Below, piece after piece: positions 1 to 8,862 of a DNA stretch of 64,000 nucleotides (positions within the stretch are counted from its first letter, which is position 1; each line of letters opens with the position of its first letter). Made by a program: the position numbers and the translations under genes. A model generated the notes under the pieces. The model saw only the letters and a list, made by a program, of their open reading frames with translations. It had not been told where the DNA came from and ran no database searches. Where the stretch lies: positions 40,599-104,598 of the forward strand of contig JAIXKR010000086.1 of NCBI GenBank assembly GCA_026932235.1, read 5' to 3'. The stretch is from Burkholderiales bacterium (GTDB lineage Bacteria; Pseudomonadota; Gammaproteobacteria; Burkholderiales; Burkholderiaceae_C).

Positions 1-679
1 CCCTGCGGCTCGCCGACGAAGCCGCGCGTGCCACGCGCGCAAGAAGGCGCGCCTGGCGCTTCACGTCGTAGTCGATCTCCGCCGCGCGCTCGGCCAGACG
101 CTGGTTGAGGTGCGAGAGCAGATCCTGTGGCGGCAGGTGAAGGACGGCCGTCGACTCGGCGCCTTCGAACGTGACCTGCGCGCCGGCGCTGCGGGCGAGG
201 GCCAGCATCGCCGTGTTCTCGCGCGAGGCATGGACGAGCAGCCGATCGACGCCCCGGTTGCGCGCGTGCAGCGCGGCGTACGCGAACAGCTGCGTGCCGA
301 AGCCGCGCCCGCGATGACGCCGCGACACCGAGACGCCGAACTCGGCCGCGGCCATGTTTGCGGCATCCGACGTGGACGGGCAGGGCGACTCGGGGTCGGG
401 CTCCTCGAAGGCGAGGTGCGCGAAGGCCACCAGGACGAGGCGACGGCTGAAGACGCCGAACAGCAGGTCGCGCTCGAAGTCCAGACCCTCGACGTAGTGC
501 TCGATGTGGGGGTCGGCGGCGGCGAAGCCGAAGCGCAGGAGGCGGTCCGCCTCGTCGAGCGCGAGCAGATGTGCCCGGATGCGCGGCCGGTGCTGCGGCG
601 CCAGGGCCCGGATCGGGAGCCAGCGCGGCGCGTGTTCGGATGCCGTGGTCGCCTCCGCTGCGCGGGGGGAGTCACTCAT
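1..679 (-). CDS. GNAT family N-acetyltransferase (3' end outside window)
   Basis: This reading frame opens with ATG at 679 and stays open to the window edge (226 codons, no stop), so the C-terminus is missing. It shows the acetyl-CoA binding motif A of GNAT proteins, RRHRGRGFG at about residues 119-127, preceded by the beta strand AAEFGVSVS and followed by a helix (TQLFAYAALHARN). The later segment LLVHASRENTAMLALARSAG resembles GNAT motif B. The substrate cannot be inferred. It is divergent from rplM across a 340-base gap. The family call is good from the motif; the start is reasonable, but no clear ribosome binding site was seen. Confidence 0.75.
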   Translation of the reverse strand, partial: MSDSPRAAEATTASEHAPRWLPIRALAPQHRPRIRAHLLALDEADRLLRFGFAAADPHIEHYVEGLDFERDLLFGVFSRRLVLVAFAHLAFEEPDPESPCPSTSDAANMAAAEFGVSVSRRHRGRGFGTQLFAYAALHARNRGVDRLLVHASRENTAMLALARSAGAQVTFEGAESTAVLHLPPQDLLSHLNQRLAERAAEIDYDVKRQARLLARVARAASSASRR

Positions 680-1019
680 GCGTGTCTTGCGATGGGAGCT
701 TCGACGTTTGGTTGGTGTCCGGCGATGGTAGGCGAAAACCCAGGGGTTAACCCTTGGTCGATTGGAGGGTGCGGTCGAATTCCGACGGCGATGAATCGGT
801 CGTGGACTGCCGAACGCGTATAGAATGGCGGGCTTTCCCCGAAATCGGCGGGGGAAACGCGCCCGAGTGGCGCCAGGGTTCGAGCGGCCGCAGAGCGACA
901 AGCGGCACCGAGAATCGGGCGTGCACCGGGGCGCGCCGGGCGGCTCGCCCGGCCACAGCCGGACCCGCCGCGCGCGCCATCGGGCCAACCGATGGCCGGC
1001 GGCTATTCGAGAGACCCTC
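680..1019 (+). promoter_or_regulatory. intergenic region and long leader of rplM-rpsI
   Basis: This 340-base region separates the divergent acetyltransferase and rplM genes and holds no convincing gene. A possible -10 box, TAGAAT, lies at 821-826 without a recognisable -35, which would give a leader of nearly 190 bases for rplM. The leader contains a stable stem-loop at 976-996. Long leaders of ribosomal protein operons often serve feedback control by the encoded protein, but here that is inference. Confidence 0.4.
976..996 (+). promoter_or_regulatory. stem-loop in rplM leader
   Basis: A perfect 8-bp inverted repeat, GCCATCGG / CCGATGGC, surrounds a 5-base loop (gccaa). It ends 23 bases before the rplM start codon and is not followed by a T-run, so it does not look like a terminator. 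It may be an RNA structure for translational feedback; this is a suggestion only. Confidence 0.35.
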
Positions 1020-1448
1020 ATGAAGACCTTCAGCGCCAAGCCGGCCGAGGTGAGGCACGAGTGGTATGTGATTGACGCCACCGACAAGGTGCTCGGACGT
1101 GTCGCCAGCGAAGTGGCACTCCGTTTGCGCGGCAAGCACAAGGCCATCTACACGCCTCACGTCGATACCGGCGACTACATCGTCGTCGTCAACGCCGACA
1201 AGATCCGCGTCACCGGCTCCAAGGCCACCGACAAGATCTACTACCGCCACTCCGGCTACCCCGGCGGCATCACCGCCACGCCCTTCAAGGACATGCAGGC
1301 CCGGCATCCGGGCCGCGCGCTCGAGAAGGCGGTCAAGGGCATGCTGCCCAAGGGCCCGCTGGGCTACGCGATGATCAAGAAGCTGAAGGTCTATGCCGGC
1401 GCGACGCATCCGCACGCCGCGCAGCAGCCCAAGGCGCTGGCAATCTGA
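1020..1448 (+). CDS. rplM: 50S ribosomal protein L13
   Basis: The 142-residue product matches bacterial L13 in length and throughout its sequence: N-terminal [20 protein letters not shown], the segment [18 protein letters not shown], and the conserved C-terminal [20 protein letters not shown]13 binds 23S rRNA early in large-subunit assembly. The ATG at 1020 is chosen because it gives the family N-terminus; the frame is open further upstream, but those residues are not L13-like. rpsI starts 10 bases downstream, the universal rplM-rpsI pair. Confidence 0.98.
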   Translation: MKTFSAKPAEVRHEWYVIDATDKVLGRVASEVALRLRGKHKAIYTPHVDTGDYIVVVNADKIRVTGSKATDKIYYRHSGYPGGITATPFKDMQARHPGRALEKAVKGMLPKGPLGYAMIKKLKVYAGATHPHAAQQPKALAI

Positions 1449-1458
1449 GGAGCGGCTC

Positions 1459-1851
1459 GTGATCGGACAATGGAACTACGGCACCGGCCGCCGCAAGTCG
1501 TCGGTGGCACGCGTCTTCATCAAGAAGGGCAGCGGCCAGATCGTCGTCAACGGCAAGCCCATCGACAGCTATTTCGGGCGTCAGACCTCGATCATGATCG
1601 TCAAGCAGCCGCTGCTGCTGACGGCCAACGAGACGGCCTTCGACATCAAGGTCAACGTGCACGGCGGCGGTGAATCCGGCCAGGCCGGCGCGGTGCGGCA
1701 CGGCATCACGCGCGCCCTCATCGACTACGACGCGGAGCTCAAGGGCGAGCTCGGCCGCGCCGGCTTCGTCACCCGCGACGCGCGCGAGGTCGAGCGCAAG
1801 AAGGTCGGCCTGCACGGCGCGCGCCGCCGCAAGCAGTTCAGCAAGCGCTGA
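1459..1851 (+). CDS. rpsI: 30S ribosomal protein S9
   Basis: The 130-residue product is S9 end to end, from [19 protein letters not shown] to the invariant C-terminal SKR tail that reaches the decoding centre near P-site t[22 protein letters not shown] and [18 protein letters not shown] are typical. The start is taken as GTG at 1459, preceded by an AGGAG at 1448-1452 that overlaps the end of rplM, and it gives exactly the family length. The upstream extension of the frame overlaps rplM and is not used. Confidence 0.97.
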   Translation: MIGQWNYGTGRRKSSVARVFIKKGSGQIVVNGKPIDSYFGRQTSIMIVKQPLLLTANETAFDIKVNVHGGGESGQAGAVRHGITRALIDYDAELKGELGRAGFVTRDAREVERKKVGLHGARRRKQFSKR

Positions 1852-1924
1852 TCCGTCGGGCTCGCCGGGTCGACCGCAGGCGATGCGGCCCGACCCGTGG
1901 CGGCGGGCCGCGACGAAGCCCGGC

Positions 1925-2629
1925 ATGCGTTGGAAGCTGCTGCGCCGTCGCCTCTCGGTGAGTGCGCCGAGGGTGATCGTGCGCAGCCATCTGCCCTGGC
2001 CGCTGCGTTGGGCGGTGATTGCCCTGAGCCTGGGTTTTTCGGCCGCGCTGGCCTTGTGGGCGTTCGAGTTCGGCAAGGAGATCGCCGGGCTCGACCGCAG
2101 CTCGCGCCAGGAGCTGGCGCAATTGCGGCAGGAGGTGGCCGCGCTGCGCAGCGCCAACGAGCGAGCACGCGCCGTCGCCGATACCGCCGAGAGCCTGCTG
2201 AAGGCGGAGAAGGTGGCGCAGGAGCGACTCGCACTGCAACTGCGCCAGCTCGAAGCCGACAAGCTCGCGCTGCAGGCCGACCTCGGCTTCTTCGAGGGCC
2301 TGATGCCGGTGGTCGGGCAAGGCGTGCAGATCCGCGGGCTGAGGCTCGACACGGGAACGCCCGGGGAGTTGCGCTATCAGCTGCTGCTGATGCAGCCCGG
2401 ACGCGCCGCCAGCGACTTCAGCGGCCGCTGGGAGCTGACGCTGCAGGGCACGCGCGATGGGCGCACATGGACGGCGACGCATCCCGGCGAGCGCCTGCTG
2501 CAGTTCCGCCAGTACCTGCGCCTGGAAGGCCGCGTCGAGATCCCGGAGGGCGCCGTGATAAAAACGGCGCGCGCCCGGGTCTACGATCCCAAGGGCAGCA
2601 TGCGCGCCGAGCTGAGCGCAAGACCCTGA
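1925..2629 (+). CDS. DUF6776-type membrane protein with coiled coil
   Basis: The 234-residue product has a basic N-terminus, one membrane segment at about residues 22-42 (WAVIALSLGFSAALALWAF), a coiled coil at about 50-115 rich in L, E, Q and A, and a C-terminal beta-rich domain. I recall it as the DUF6776 family, which sits beside bactofilin and erpA in Burkholderiales; its function is unknown. An upstream in-frame ATG at 1883 is possible. I prefer 1925 because MRWKLLRRRLSVSAPR resembles family N-termini. It may work with the bactofilin gene that follows. Confidence 0.75.
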   Translation: MRWKLLRRRLSVSAPRVIVRSHLPWPLRWAVIALSLGFSAALALWAFEFGKEIAGLDRSSRQELAQLRQEVAALRSANERARAVADTAESLLKAEKVAQERLALQLRQLEADKLALQADLGFFEGLMPVVGQGVQIRGLRLDTGTPGELRYQLLLMQPGRAASDFSGRWELTLQGTRDGRTWTATHPGERLLQFRQYLRLEGRVEIPEGAVIKTARARVYDPKGSMRAELSARP

Positions 2630-2682
2630 TGCACGCAGGCGCCGAGTCCGCGTTCGATCGCCGTCCAGAGGAGAATCGCCCC

Positions 2683-3078
2683 ATGTGGTCGAGCCGCAGG
2701 AAGCCCCCCCCGATCCGCAACCTGGTGGGCGAGGGCGCCGTGCTGCACGGCGACCTGCGTTTTGCCGACGGCGTGCGCATCGACGGTGAAGTGCACGGCG
2801 ACGTCGTCGCCATCCAGGGCCGGGGTCTGGTCGTGATCAGCGAGAAAGCCCGAGTGCATGGCGAGGTCAAGGCCGCGCATGTGATCATCAACGGCGAGGT
2901 CGAGGGGCCCGTGCAGGCGACCGAACTGCTCGAGCTGCAGCCCAAGGCGCGCGTGGTCGGAGCTGTCCGCTACGAAGTGCTGGAAATGCACCCCGGTGCG
3001 ATCGTCGACGGCGAGCTCCGGCCCTTGAAAGCCGGCGAGAAACCCGCATTGGTCCTGGCAGCGTCCAACGACGCCTGA
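2683..3078 (+). CDS. bactofilin family polymer-forming protein
   Basis: The product is 131 residues with the repetitive hydrophobic/glycine pattern of a bactofilin beta-helix (VGEGAVLHGDLRFADGVRID, then GEVHGDV, GEVKAAHVIING, GEVEGPVQA), flanked by short disordered tails. Bactofilins self-assemble into cytoskeletal filaments that place cell-wall enzymes or organelles. The ATG at 2683 is chosen because a strong AGAGGAG lies at 2667-2673. An earlier in-frame ATG at 2629 overlaps the stop of the previous gene and would add 18 residues. It is co-directional with the DUF6776 gene and erpA. Confidence 0.88.
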   Translation: MWSSRRKPPPIRNLVGEGAVLHGDLRFADGVRIDGEVHGDVVAIQGRGLVVISEKARVHGEVKAAHVIINGEVEGPVQATELLELQPKARVVGAVRYEVLEMHPGAIVDGELRPLKAGEKPALVLAASNDA

Positions 3079-3138
3079 GCGCCCGGATGCGCCAGCAGCC
3101 CGCCCCTCGATTCGCCAGACCGCTTACTTGGAGTCGTG

Positions 3139-3513
3139 ATGAACGCCATCGCCCAGCCCCTGTCCCCATCCGCCGACGAAATGCCGCCGCCGCTGGTCTT
3201 CACGGACAACGCCGCGGCCAAGGTGGCCGAACTGGTCGCCGAAGAGGGCAACCCCGATCTCAAGCTGCGCGTCTTCGTCCAGGGCGGGGGCTGCTCGGGC
3301 TTCCAGTACGGGTTCACCTTCGACGAGGAAGTCAACGAGGATGACACGCAGATGGTCAAGAACGGCGTCACCCTGCTGATCGATGCGATGAGCCTGCAGT
3401 ACCTCGTCGGCGCGGAGATCGACTACAAGGACGAGCTGCAGGGCGCCCAGTTCGTGATCAAGAACCCGAATGCGGGAACGACCTGCGGTTGCGGGTCCTC
3501 GTTCTCCGGTTGA
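3139..3513 (+). CDS. erpA: iron-sulfur cluster insertion protein ErpA
   Basis: This 124-residue A-type carrier has the three conserved cysteines that bind the cluster: one in [12 protein letters not shown] and two in TTCGCGSSF near the C-terminus. ErpA delivers 4Fe-4S clusters to apo-proteins such as isoprenoid-synthesis enzymes. An N-terminal extension before the core ([12 protein letters not shown]) is usual in Burkholderiales ErpA. ATG at 3139 follows TTGGAG; a GTG directly before it is an alternative. It is convergent with anmK, with a gap of only 3 bases. Confidence 0.95.
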   Translation: MNAIAQPLSPSADEMPPPLVFTDNAAAKVAELVAEEGNPDLKLRVFVQGGGCSGFQYGFTFDEEVNEDDTQMVKNGVTLLIDAMSLQYLVGAEIDYKDELQGAQFVIKNPNAGTTCGCGSSFSG

Positions 3514-3516
3514 AGC

Positions 3517-4650
3517 CTACGCGCGCGCAGGTGCGGCGTAAACCGCACCGAGCACGCGCGCCGCGCGCGCGCCGGTGACCGACGGCAGGCTGGCGCTGCG
3601 CCCCGACAGGCGGCAAGCCGCCAGCCAGGCAAAGGCCAGGGCCTCGACCTGATCGGGTGGGATGCCGTCGGCGGCCGTCGATTCCGGTTCCACGCCCGGC
3701 AGCAGCGCGCGCAATCGCGCCATCAGGTGCCGGTTGAAGGCGCCGCCGCCGCAGATCCGCAGCCGACGCACCCCCGGCATCTGCGCACGCAGGGCGCGGG
3801 CGACGCCGACGGCGGTCAACTCGGCCAGCGTGGCCATGATGTCGGCCGCGTCCGCATCGCCGCGCGCCGTGCGGCGCAGGGCCCGGTCCAGCCATTCGGC
3901 GTGGAAATGGTCGCGCCCGGTGCTCTTGGGCGGCGGCTGCTCGAAGAATGGATCGGCAAGAAGCTCGGCCAGCAGGTCGGGGAGCACGGCGCCGCTGGCC
4001 GCAAGCACGCCATCGACATCGTACGGGTGCGGGCCGCAGCGTCGGCTCCAGAGATCCATCAGCAGGTTGCCGGGACCGACGTCGAAGCCGCTCACGCCGC
4101 CGGCTGCGGGCAGCAGCGTCAGGTTGGCGATGCCGCCGAGGTTGAGGACGGCCACGTCCTGCCCCGGGTGCGTGAAGCAGGCGGCATGAAAGGCCGGCAC
4201 CAGCGGTGCGCCCTGCCCCCCGGCGGCGAGGTCGGCGCTGCGGAAGTCGCACACCGTGGCGATGCCGCTGCGTTCGGCCAGCAGTGCGCCGTTGACGAGC
4301 TGCAGGCTGTAGCCGATGCCATCGAACGCCAGCGGGCGGTGGCGCACGGTCTGCCCATGCGCGCCCAGGGCGAGCACGTCGTCGGGGGCGAGCCCGGCCT
4401 CAGCCAGAAGGCGGGCGACGACATCGGCATAGAGCCGCATCAGCGCGTTCGCGGCCAGCGCGGCCCGGTGCAGTTCGTCAACGCCGCTCCGGTTCAGCGC
4501 CAGCATCTCCTCGGCCAGCGCCTCGGGCATCGCGGCATGAATGTGAGCCCGCAGGCGTGTCGGACGCAGTGTCGCCGCATCGAAATCGGCAAGCACGCCA
4601 TCGACACCGTCGAGCGAGGTGCCCGACATCAGGCCGATGCAGGTCGGCAT
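3517..4650 (-). CDS. anmK: anhydro-N-acetylmuramic acid kinase
   Basis: AnmK converts imported 1,6-anhydro-MurNAc into MurNAc-6-phosphate during peptidoglycan recycling. The 377-residue product begins with the family signature GLMSGTSLDGVDGVL, the phosphate-binding loop of the ASKHA fold. It also has GAHGQTVRHRP, NLGGIANLTLLP with the adjacent GFDVGPGNLLMD, and RLRICGGGAFNRHLM. Length fits the family (about 370). In many betaproteobacteria anmK lies beside an M23 peptidase gene and tyrS, as here; the shared cell-wall theme suggests co-expression with the upstream peptidase gene. Confidence 0.95.
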   Translation of the reverse strand: MPTCIGLMSGTSLDGVDGVLADFDAATLRPTRLRAHIHAAMPEALAEEMLALNRSGVDELHRAALAANALMRLYADVVARLLAEAGLAPDDVLALGAHGQTVRHRPLAFDGIGYSLQLVNGALLAERSGIATVCDFRSADLAAGGQGAPLVPAFHAACFTHPGQDVAVLNLGGIANLTLLPAAGGVSGFDVGPGNLLMDLWSRRCGPHPYDVDGVLAASGAVLPDLLAELLADPFFEQPPPKSTGRDHFHAEWLDRALRRTARGDADAADIMATLAELTAVGVARALRAQMPGVRRLRICGGGAFNRHLMARLRALLPGVEPESTAADGIPPDQVEALAFAWLAACRLSGRSASLPSVTGARAARVLGAVYAAPARA

Positions 4651-4681
4651 GGCGCGCAGCCAGACGCGGGCCGCGCTGCGG

Positions 4682-6148
4682 CTATTCGAAGCTCGCGCGC
4701 GCGCCGCCCCCGAGGCTGCCGGCGAGCGCCAGCTGGCCGAGCGCCAGCTGTGCCTGCCCGCCGAAGCGGCTGCGATCGGCGGCGCTCAGTTCCTGCGCCT
4801 GCGAGGCCCTGGCGACGAGCAGCGGATCCTGGTGACGGCCGTCGATGCGGAACTCGAAATGCAGGTGCGGCCCCGTGGCCCAGCCGGTGGCCCCGACGCC
4901 GCCGACGGTCTGGCCCTGTTCGACGCGTTCGCCCTTGCGCACGTCGATGCGGCTCAGGTGCGCGTAGAGCGTCGTATGGCGGGCATCGTGGCGGATCTCG
5001 ACGACGTTGCCGTAGCCGTTCTGGCGCCCGGCGAAGGAAACCGTGCCGTCCCCCACCGTGCGAACGTCGGTCCCGGTCGGCGCGCCGTAGTCGACCCCGA
5101 GGTGCGCACGCCAGGTCTTGAGCAGCGGATGCATGCGCATCTTGAAACCCGAGGTCACGCGCGAGAAGGCCAGCGGGCTGCCGAGGAAGGCGCGCTTGCG
5201 GCTCGCGCCATCGGGGCTGAAGTAGCCGCCGCGCCCCTGGGCGTCGACGAACCACATGGCCTGATGCCTGCGGCCGGCGTTGACGAACTCGGCTGCGAGC
5301 ACGCGGCCGCTGCCCTCGTTCCAGGGCACGGCCTGCCCGTCGGCGCTCAGGGCTTCGTAGGCGACCGCGAAGGTATCGCCCTTGCGCAGCTCGCGGTGGA
5401 AATCGATGTCGGGGGCGAACACCTCCACCAGTTGCGCCGCCACAGCGTCCGCAAGCCCGGCCTCGTCGGTGGCGGCGAAGAGACTGCTGCGGATCGTGCC
5501 GCTGCTCAGGCGCACGCTGGCTTCGAGCGCGGCGACTTCGACGCGCGAACGCCACTGACCGCCGGCGCGGCTGAGCGTGAGCCGCGTGAAGTGGGTGCGC
5601 CGCTGCGTCGCGTCCTCCGTCGGGTAGCGCGCCACCAGCCGCTCGAGCGTGCCGTTGCCGTCGGCAAGCGCTTGCACCAGCTTGCCCCGGCCCTGGAGCA
5701 GGCGGCGCGCCAGCGGATCCTGGCGGATGAAGGCCGCCGCAGACGCATCCGAGACGCCCAGGCGTTGCAGCAGCGCGTCGACGCTGTCGGTGCCGCGGGT
5801 GACGGTGCTGCGCGTCAGGCTCAGGTTCTGCGCAGCCAGCGCTTCGAGCTGGGCGTCCAGTCCATCGGGCTGCACACGCTCGCGGATCTCCTGCAGCGGC
5901 AGATCCGCGGCGTCGGGCATCAAGGGGGCGATGCCGAAGGCGGTGACGGTAAAGCCACCCAGGCCGGCAACGACGGCGGCGATGATGCGGCGGCGGTTGC
6001 GGGTGGAGAACTGCAGCGCCGCGGTACGCCAGGAAGCGAGGGATCGATGGGACAACGAGGGACTTCCGAAGCGGGGGGCAGGCGGACCAGGAGTCCGGCG
6101 CGGGTCTCGGGAGGCCGGCCCATCCTCGGACCGTCCACTAAAATCCAT
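4682..6148 (-). CDS. M23 family zinc metallopeptidase (cell-wall hydrolase, membrane-anchored)
   Basis: The C-terminal LytM/M23 domain keeps its zinc ligands: HLGVDYG at about residue 349 and HLHFEFRID at about 428 (counting from 6148), with GYGNVVEIRH and HTTLYAHL between. An N-terminal membrane segment (IIAAVVAGLGGFTVTAFGI) anchors it with a periplasmic body of about 400 residues. Such proteins are endopeptidases or NlpD/EnvC-like amidase activators. The start is uncertain. ATG at 6148 has its AAAGGA touching the start codon; a TTG at 6055 has GGAAG at good spacing and fits homologue length better. It lies upstream of anmK on the same strand, divergent from tyrS. Confidence 0.85.
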   Translation of the reverse strand: MDFSGRSEDGPASRDPRRTPGPPAPRFGSPSLSHRSLASWRTAALQFSTRNRRRIIAAVVAGLGGFTVTAFGIAPLMPDAADLPLQEIRERVQPDGLDAQLEALAAQNLSLTRSTVTRGTDSVDALLQRLGVSDASAAAFIRQDPLARRLLQGRGKLVQALADGNGTLERLVARYPTEDATQRRTHFTRLTLSRAGGQWRSRVEVAALEASVRLSSGTIRSSLFAATDEAGLADAVAAQLVEVFAPDIDFHRELRKGDTFAVAYEALSADGQAVPWNEGSGRVLAAEFVNAGRRHQAMWFVDAQGRGGYFSPDGASRKRAFLGSPLAFSRVTSGFKMRMHPLLKTWRAHLGVDYGAPTGTDVRTVGDGTVSFAGRQNGYGNVVEIRHDARHTTLYAHLSRIDVRKGERVEQGQTVGGVGATGWATGPHLHFEFRIDGRHQDPLLVARASQAQELSAADRSRFGGQAQLALGQLALAGSLGGGARASFE

Positions 6149-6256
6149 TCCTTTGGCGAGCCGCAGGCGCAACCCCCTCGGATGGGTGGCCGGAGTATAG
6201 CCAAGCTGCCCGCCGCGACTCAACCGCGAAACAGTTCACTTTCCGCCCCGATTCCC

Positions 6257-7498
6257 ATGACCGACGCCCCCGGTGCCGCGCCCGAGCACCCGATCACCGA
6301 CCGCGTGCGCGAGGCGCTGGCGATTTCGCTGCGCGGCTGCAACGAGTTGCTGCCCGAGGCCGACTGGGTGCGCAAGCTGGCGCGCGCCGAGGCCACCGGC
6401 ACGCCGCTGCGCATCAAGTTCGGCATGGACCCGACGGCGCCGGACCTGCATTTCGGGCATACCGTGGTGCTGAACAAGTTGCGCCAGTTGCAGGATCTGG
6501 GGCACGTGGTGATCCCGCTGATCGGTGACTTCACCACCACCATCGGCGACCCTTCGGGCCGCAACAGCACGCGCCCGCCGCTCACGCGCGAGCAGATCGA
6601 GGCCTACGCCAAGACCTACTTCGACCAGGTCGGGCTGGTGATCGATCTCGCGCGCGCCGAGGTGCGCTGGAACAGCGAGTGGAGCGACCCGCTGGGCGCG
6701 CGCGGCATGATCCAGCTCGCCGCCAAGTACACGGTGGCGCGCATGATGGAGCGCGACGACTTCAGCAAGCGCTTCCGCGAGGGCACGTCGATCAGCGTGC
6801 ACGAGCTCCTCTACCCGCTGATGCAAGGCTACGACTCGGTGGCGCTCAGGAGCGACCTCGAGCTCGGAGGCACCGACCAGAAATTCAACCTGCTCGTCGG
6901 GCGCACGCTGCAGCAGGAGTACGGGCAGGAGCCGCAGTGCATCCTCACCATGCCGCTGCTCGAGGGGCTGGACGGCGTCGAGAAGATGTCCAAGAGCAAG
7001 GGCAACTACGTCGGCATCACCGAGCCGGCCAACACGATGTTCGCCAAGGTGATGTCGATCAGCGACACGCTGATGTGGCGCTGGTACACCCTGCTGTCGT
7101 TCCGTGCCGAGGCCGCGATCGCCGCCCTGAAGGCCGAGGTCGAGGCCGGTCGCAACCCCAAGGACGCGAAGGTGATGCTGGCCAAGGAACTGACCGCCCG
7201 CTTTCACGGCGCCGCCGCGGCCGACGCCGCCGAGGTCGATTTCCACAACCGGGCAGCCGGCGGCATTCCCGACGAGATCCCGGAGCTTGCTCTCGGCGGC
7301 GCGCCGCTGGCCATCGGCGCCGTGCTCAAGCAGGCCGGGCTCGTGCCCTCGACGAGCGAGGCGATGCGCATGATCGAACAGGGCGGCGTGCGCGTGGACG
7401 GCAGCGCGGTGGCCGACAAGGGCCTGAAGCTGCCCGTCGGCACGTTCGTGGTCCAGGTTGGCAAGCGCAAGTTCGCGCGCGTCACGCTCGGCGCCTGA
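6257..7498 (+). CDS. tyrS: tyrosyl-tRNA synthetase
   Basis: This class I aminoacyl-tRNA synthetase of 413 residues has the HIGH-type motif as DLHFGHTVVLNKL and the KMSKS motif as VEKMSKSKGNYVG, with a C-terminal S4-like RNA-binding domain (MRMIEQGGVRVDG). It belongs to the group with an HFGH signature found in many proteobacteria. ATG at 6257 gives the family N-terminus (TDRVREALAISLRGCNEL); the frame is open far upstream, but that part is the antisense of the peptidase gene. A possible -10 box TAAAAT lies at 6139-6144 without a good -35. Confidence 0.97.
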   Translation: MTDAPGAAPEHPITDRVREALAISLRGCNELLPEADWVRKLARAEATGTPLRIKFGMDPTAPDLHFGHTVVLNKLRQLQDLGHVVIPLIGDFTTTIGDPSGRNSTRPPLTREQIEAYAKTYFDQVGLVIDLARAEVRWNSEWSDPLGARGMIQLAAKYTVARMMERDDFSKRFREGTSISVHELLYPLMQGYDSVALRSDLELGGTDQKFNLLVGRTLQQEYGQEPQCILTMPLLEGLDGVEKMSKSKGNYVGITEPANTMFAKVMSISDTLMWRWYTLLSFRAEAAIAALKAEVEAGRNPKDAKVMLAKELTARFHGAAAADAAEVDFHNRAAGGIPDEIPELALGGAPLAIGAVLKQAGLVPSTSEAMRMIEQGGVRVDGSAVADKGLKLPVGTFVVQVGKRKFARVTLGA

Positions 7499-7520
7499 GA
7501 GCGATCGACCGTCCTGCGCC

Positions 7521-8411
7521 GTGCAGGTCGCAAGCTACCTCAAGCTCTCGATCGCGGTCGCGCTGGCGACCATCGCGCTGAAGGCCGCCGCCTGGTGGGT
7601 CAGCGGCTCGGTCAGCCTGCTCTCCGACGCGCTGGAAGCACTGGTCAACCTCGCCGGCGCGTCCTTTGCGCTGGCGATGGTGGTCATCGCCGAGCGGCCG
7701 CCGGACGACGATCATCCCTACGGCCACCACAAGGCCGAGTACTTCTCGAGCGGCTTCGAGGGCGTGCTGATCTTCGTCGCCGCGCTGGCGATCATCGGCG
7801 CGGCGGTGCACCGCTTCCTCAACCCCCGGCCGCTGCAGGACCTCGGGCTCGGCCTCGTGCTTTCGGTGCTGAGCTCGGTGCTCAACGGCGCACTTGCCTG
7901 GGCGATGCTCGGGAAGGCGCGCAGCCATCGCTCGATCGCCCTCGAGGCCGACGCGCGCCACCTCTTCACCGACGTCTGGACCTCGGCCGGCGTCGTCGCC
8001 GGCCTGCTCGCGGTGATGGCCACCGGCTGGCAGTGGCTGGACCCGGCGATCGCGATCGCGGTCGCGCTCAACATCCTGCGCGAGGGCGCGCGCCTGGTCT
8101 GGCGCTCGGCGCAGGGGCTGATGGACCGTGCGCTCGAGCCCGACGTGTGCGCCGAGATCGACCGCACGCTCGCGGGCTTCGCGCGGCCCTCGGTCCGCTT
8201 CGACCACGTCGTCACGCGCCGTGCCGGCCAGCGGCGCTTCGTCGATCTGCACATGCACCTGCCCGCGGGCTGGACGCTGGGCCGTGCAGCGGCGCAGCGC
8301 GCCTCGGTGGAGCAGGCGCTGATGCGCGCGGTGCCGGGGCTGCGCGCGAGCATCCAGCTGCTGCCGACGAACGTCGAGGCGCATTTCGACGATCCGGACG
8401 AGCAGCCATGA
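7521..8411 (+). CDS. cation diffusion facilitator family transporter
   Basis: The 296-residue inner-membrane protein has the CDF layout: several membrane helices in the first 190 residues, then a cytoplasmic domain. Metal-site motifs are visible: [12 protein letters not shown] in helix 2, [14 protein letters not shown] after it, and [13 protein letters not shown] in helix 5, with the HxxxD pair of zinc/iron exporters. It probably exports a divalent metal such as Zn2+ or Fe2+ using the proton gradient. GTG at 7521 is the only sensible start after tyrS. Its stop overlaps the dtd start codon by 4 bases (ATGA), so translation is probably coupled. Confidence 0.9.
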   Translation: MQVASYLKLSIAVALATIALKAAAWWVSGSVSLLSDALEALVNLAGASFALAMVVIAERPPDDDHPYGHHKAEYFSSGFEGVLIFVAALAIIGAAVHRFLNPRPLQDLGLGLVLSVLSSVLNGALAWAMLGKARSHRSIALEADARHLFTDVWTSAGVVAGLLAVMATGWQWLDPAIAIAVALNILREGARLVWRSAQGLMDRALEPDVCAEIDRTLAGFARPSVRFDHVVTRRAGQRRFVDLHMHLPAGWTLGRAAAQRASVEQALMRAVPGLRASIQLLPTNVEAHFDDPDEQP

Positions 8412-8848
8412 TCGCCTTGCTGCAGCGGGTGCGCGAGGCGCACGTCGAAGTCGGCGGCGCGCTCGTCGGCCGCATCGGCCAGGGCCTGCTGATGCTGGTA
8501 TGCGCCGAGCCCACGGACACCGAGGCGCAGGCGGCGAAACTCGTCGACAAGGTGCTCAAGCTGCGCATCTTCGCCGACGAGCGCGGCAGGATGAACCGCA
8601 GCCTGCAGGACGTGGGCGGCGGCCTGCTCGTGGTGTCGCAGTTCACGCTGGCGGCGGATACGCGCGGCGGCAACCGGCCGAGCTTCAGCGCCGCGGCGCC
8701 GCCGGCCCGGGGCGAGGCCCTCTACGAGGCCGTGCTGCGCCTGGCACGGGAGCGCCACCCCGTCGTCGAAGCCGGGCGCTTCGGCGCCGACATGCAGGTG
8801 CACCTGATCAACGACGGGCCGGTGACGATCCCGCTGCAGCTGCGTTGA
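8408..8848 (+). CDS. dtd: D-aminoacyl-tRNA deacylase
   Basis: DTD hydrolyses D-aminoacyl-tRNAs (and Gly-tRNAAla), protecting translation. The 146-residue product carries both family signatures: [17 protein letters not shown] around residues 77-93 and [10 protein letters not shown] near the C-terminus, whose Gly-cisPro dipeptide enforces chirality. Length matches the family (145). ATG at 8408 lies inside the end of the transporter gene. Coupling with tyrS two genes upstream is sensible, since TyrRS is known to mischarge D-tyrosine; that link is inference. Confidence 0.95.
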   Translation: MIALLQRVREAHVEVGGALVGRIGQGLLMLVCAEPTDTEAQAAKLVDKVLKLRIFADERGRMNRSLQDVGGGLLVVSQFTLAADTRGGNRPSFSAAAPPARGEALYEAVLRLARERHPVVEAGRFGADMQVHLINDGPVTIPLQLR

Positions 8849-8862
8849 ACCGCAGGCCGGAT

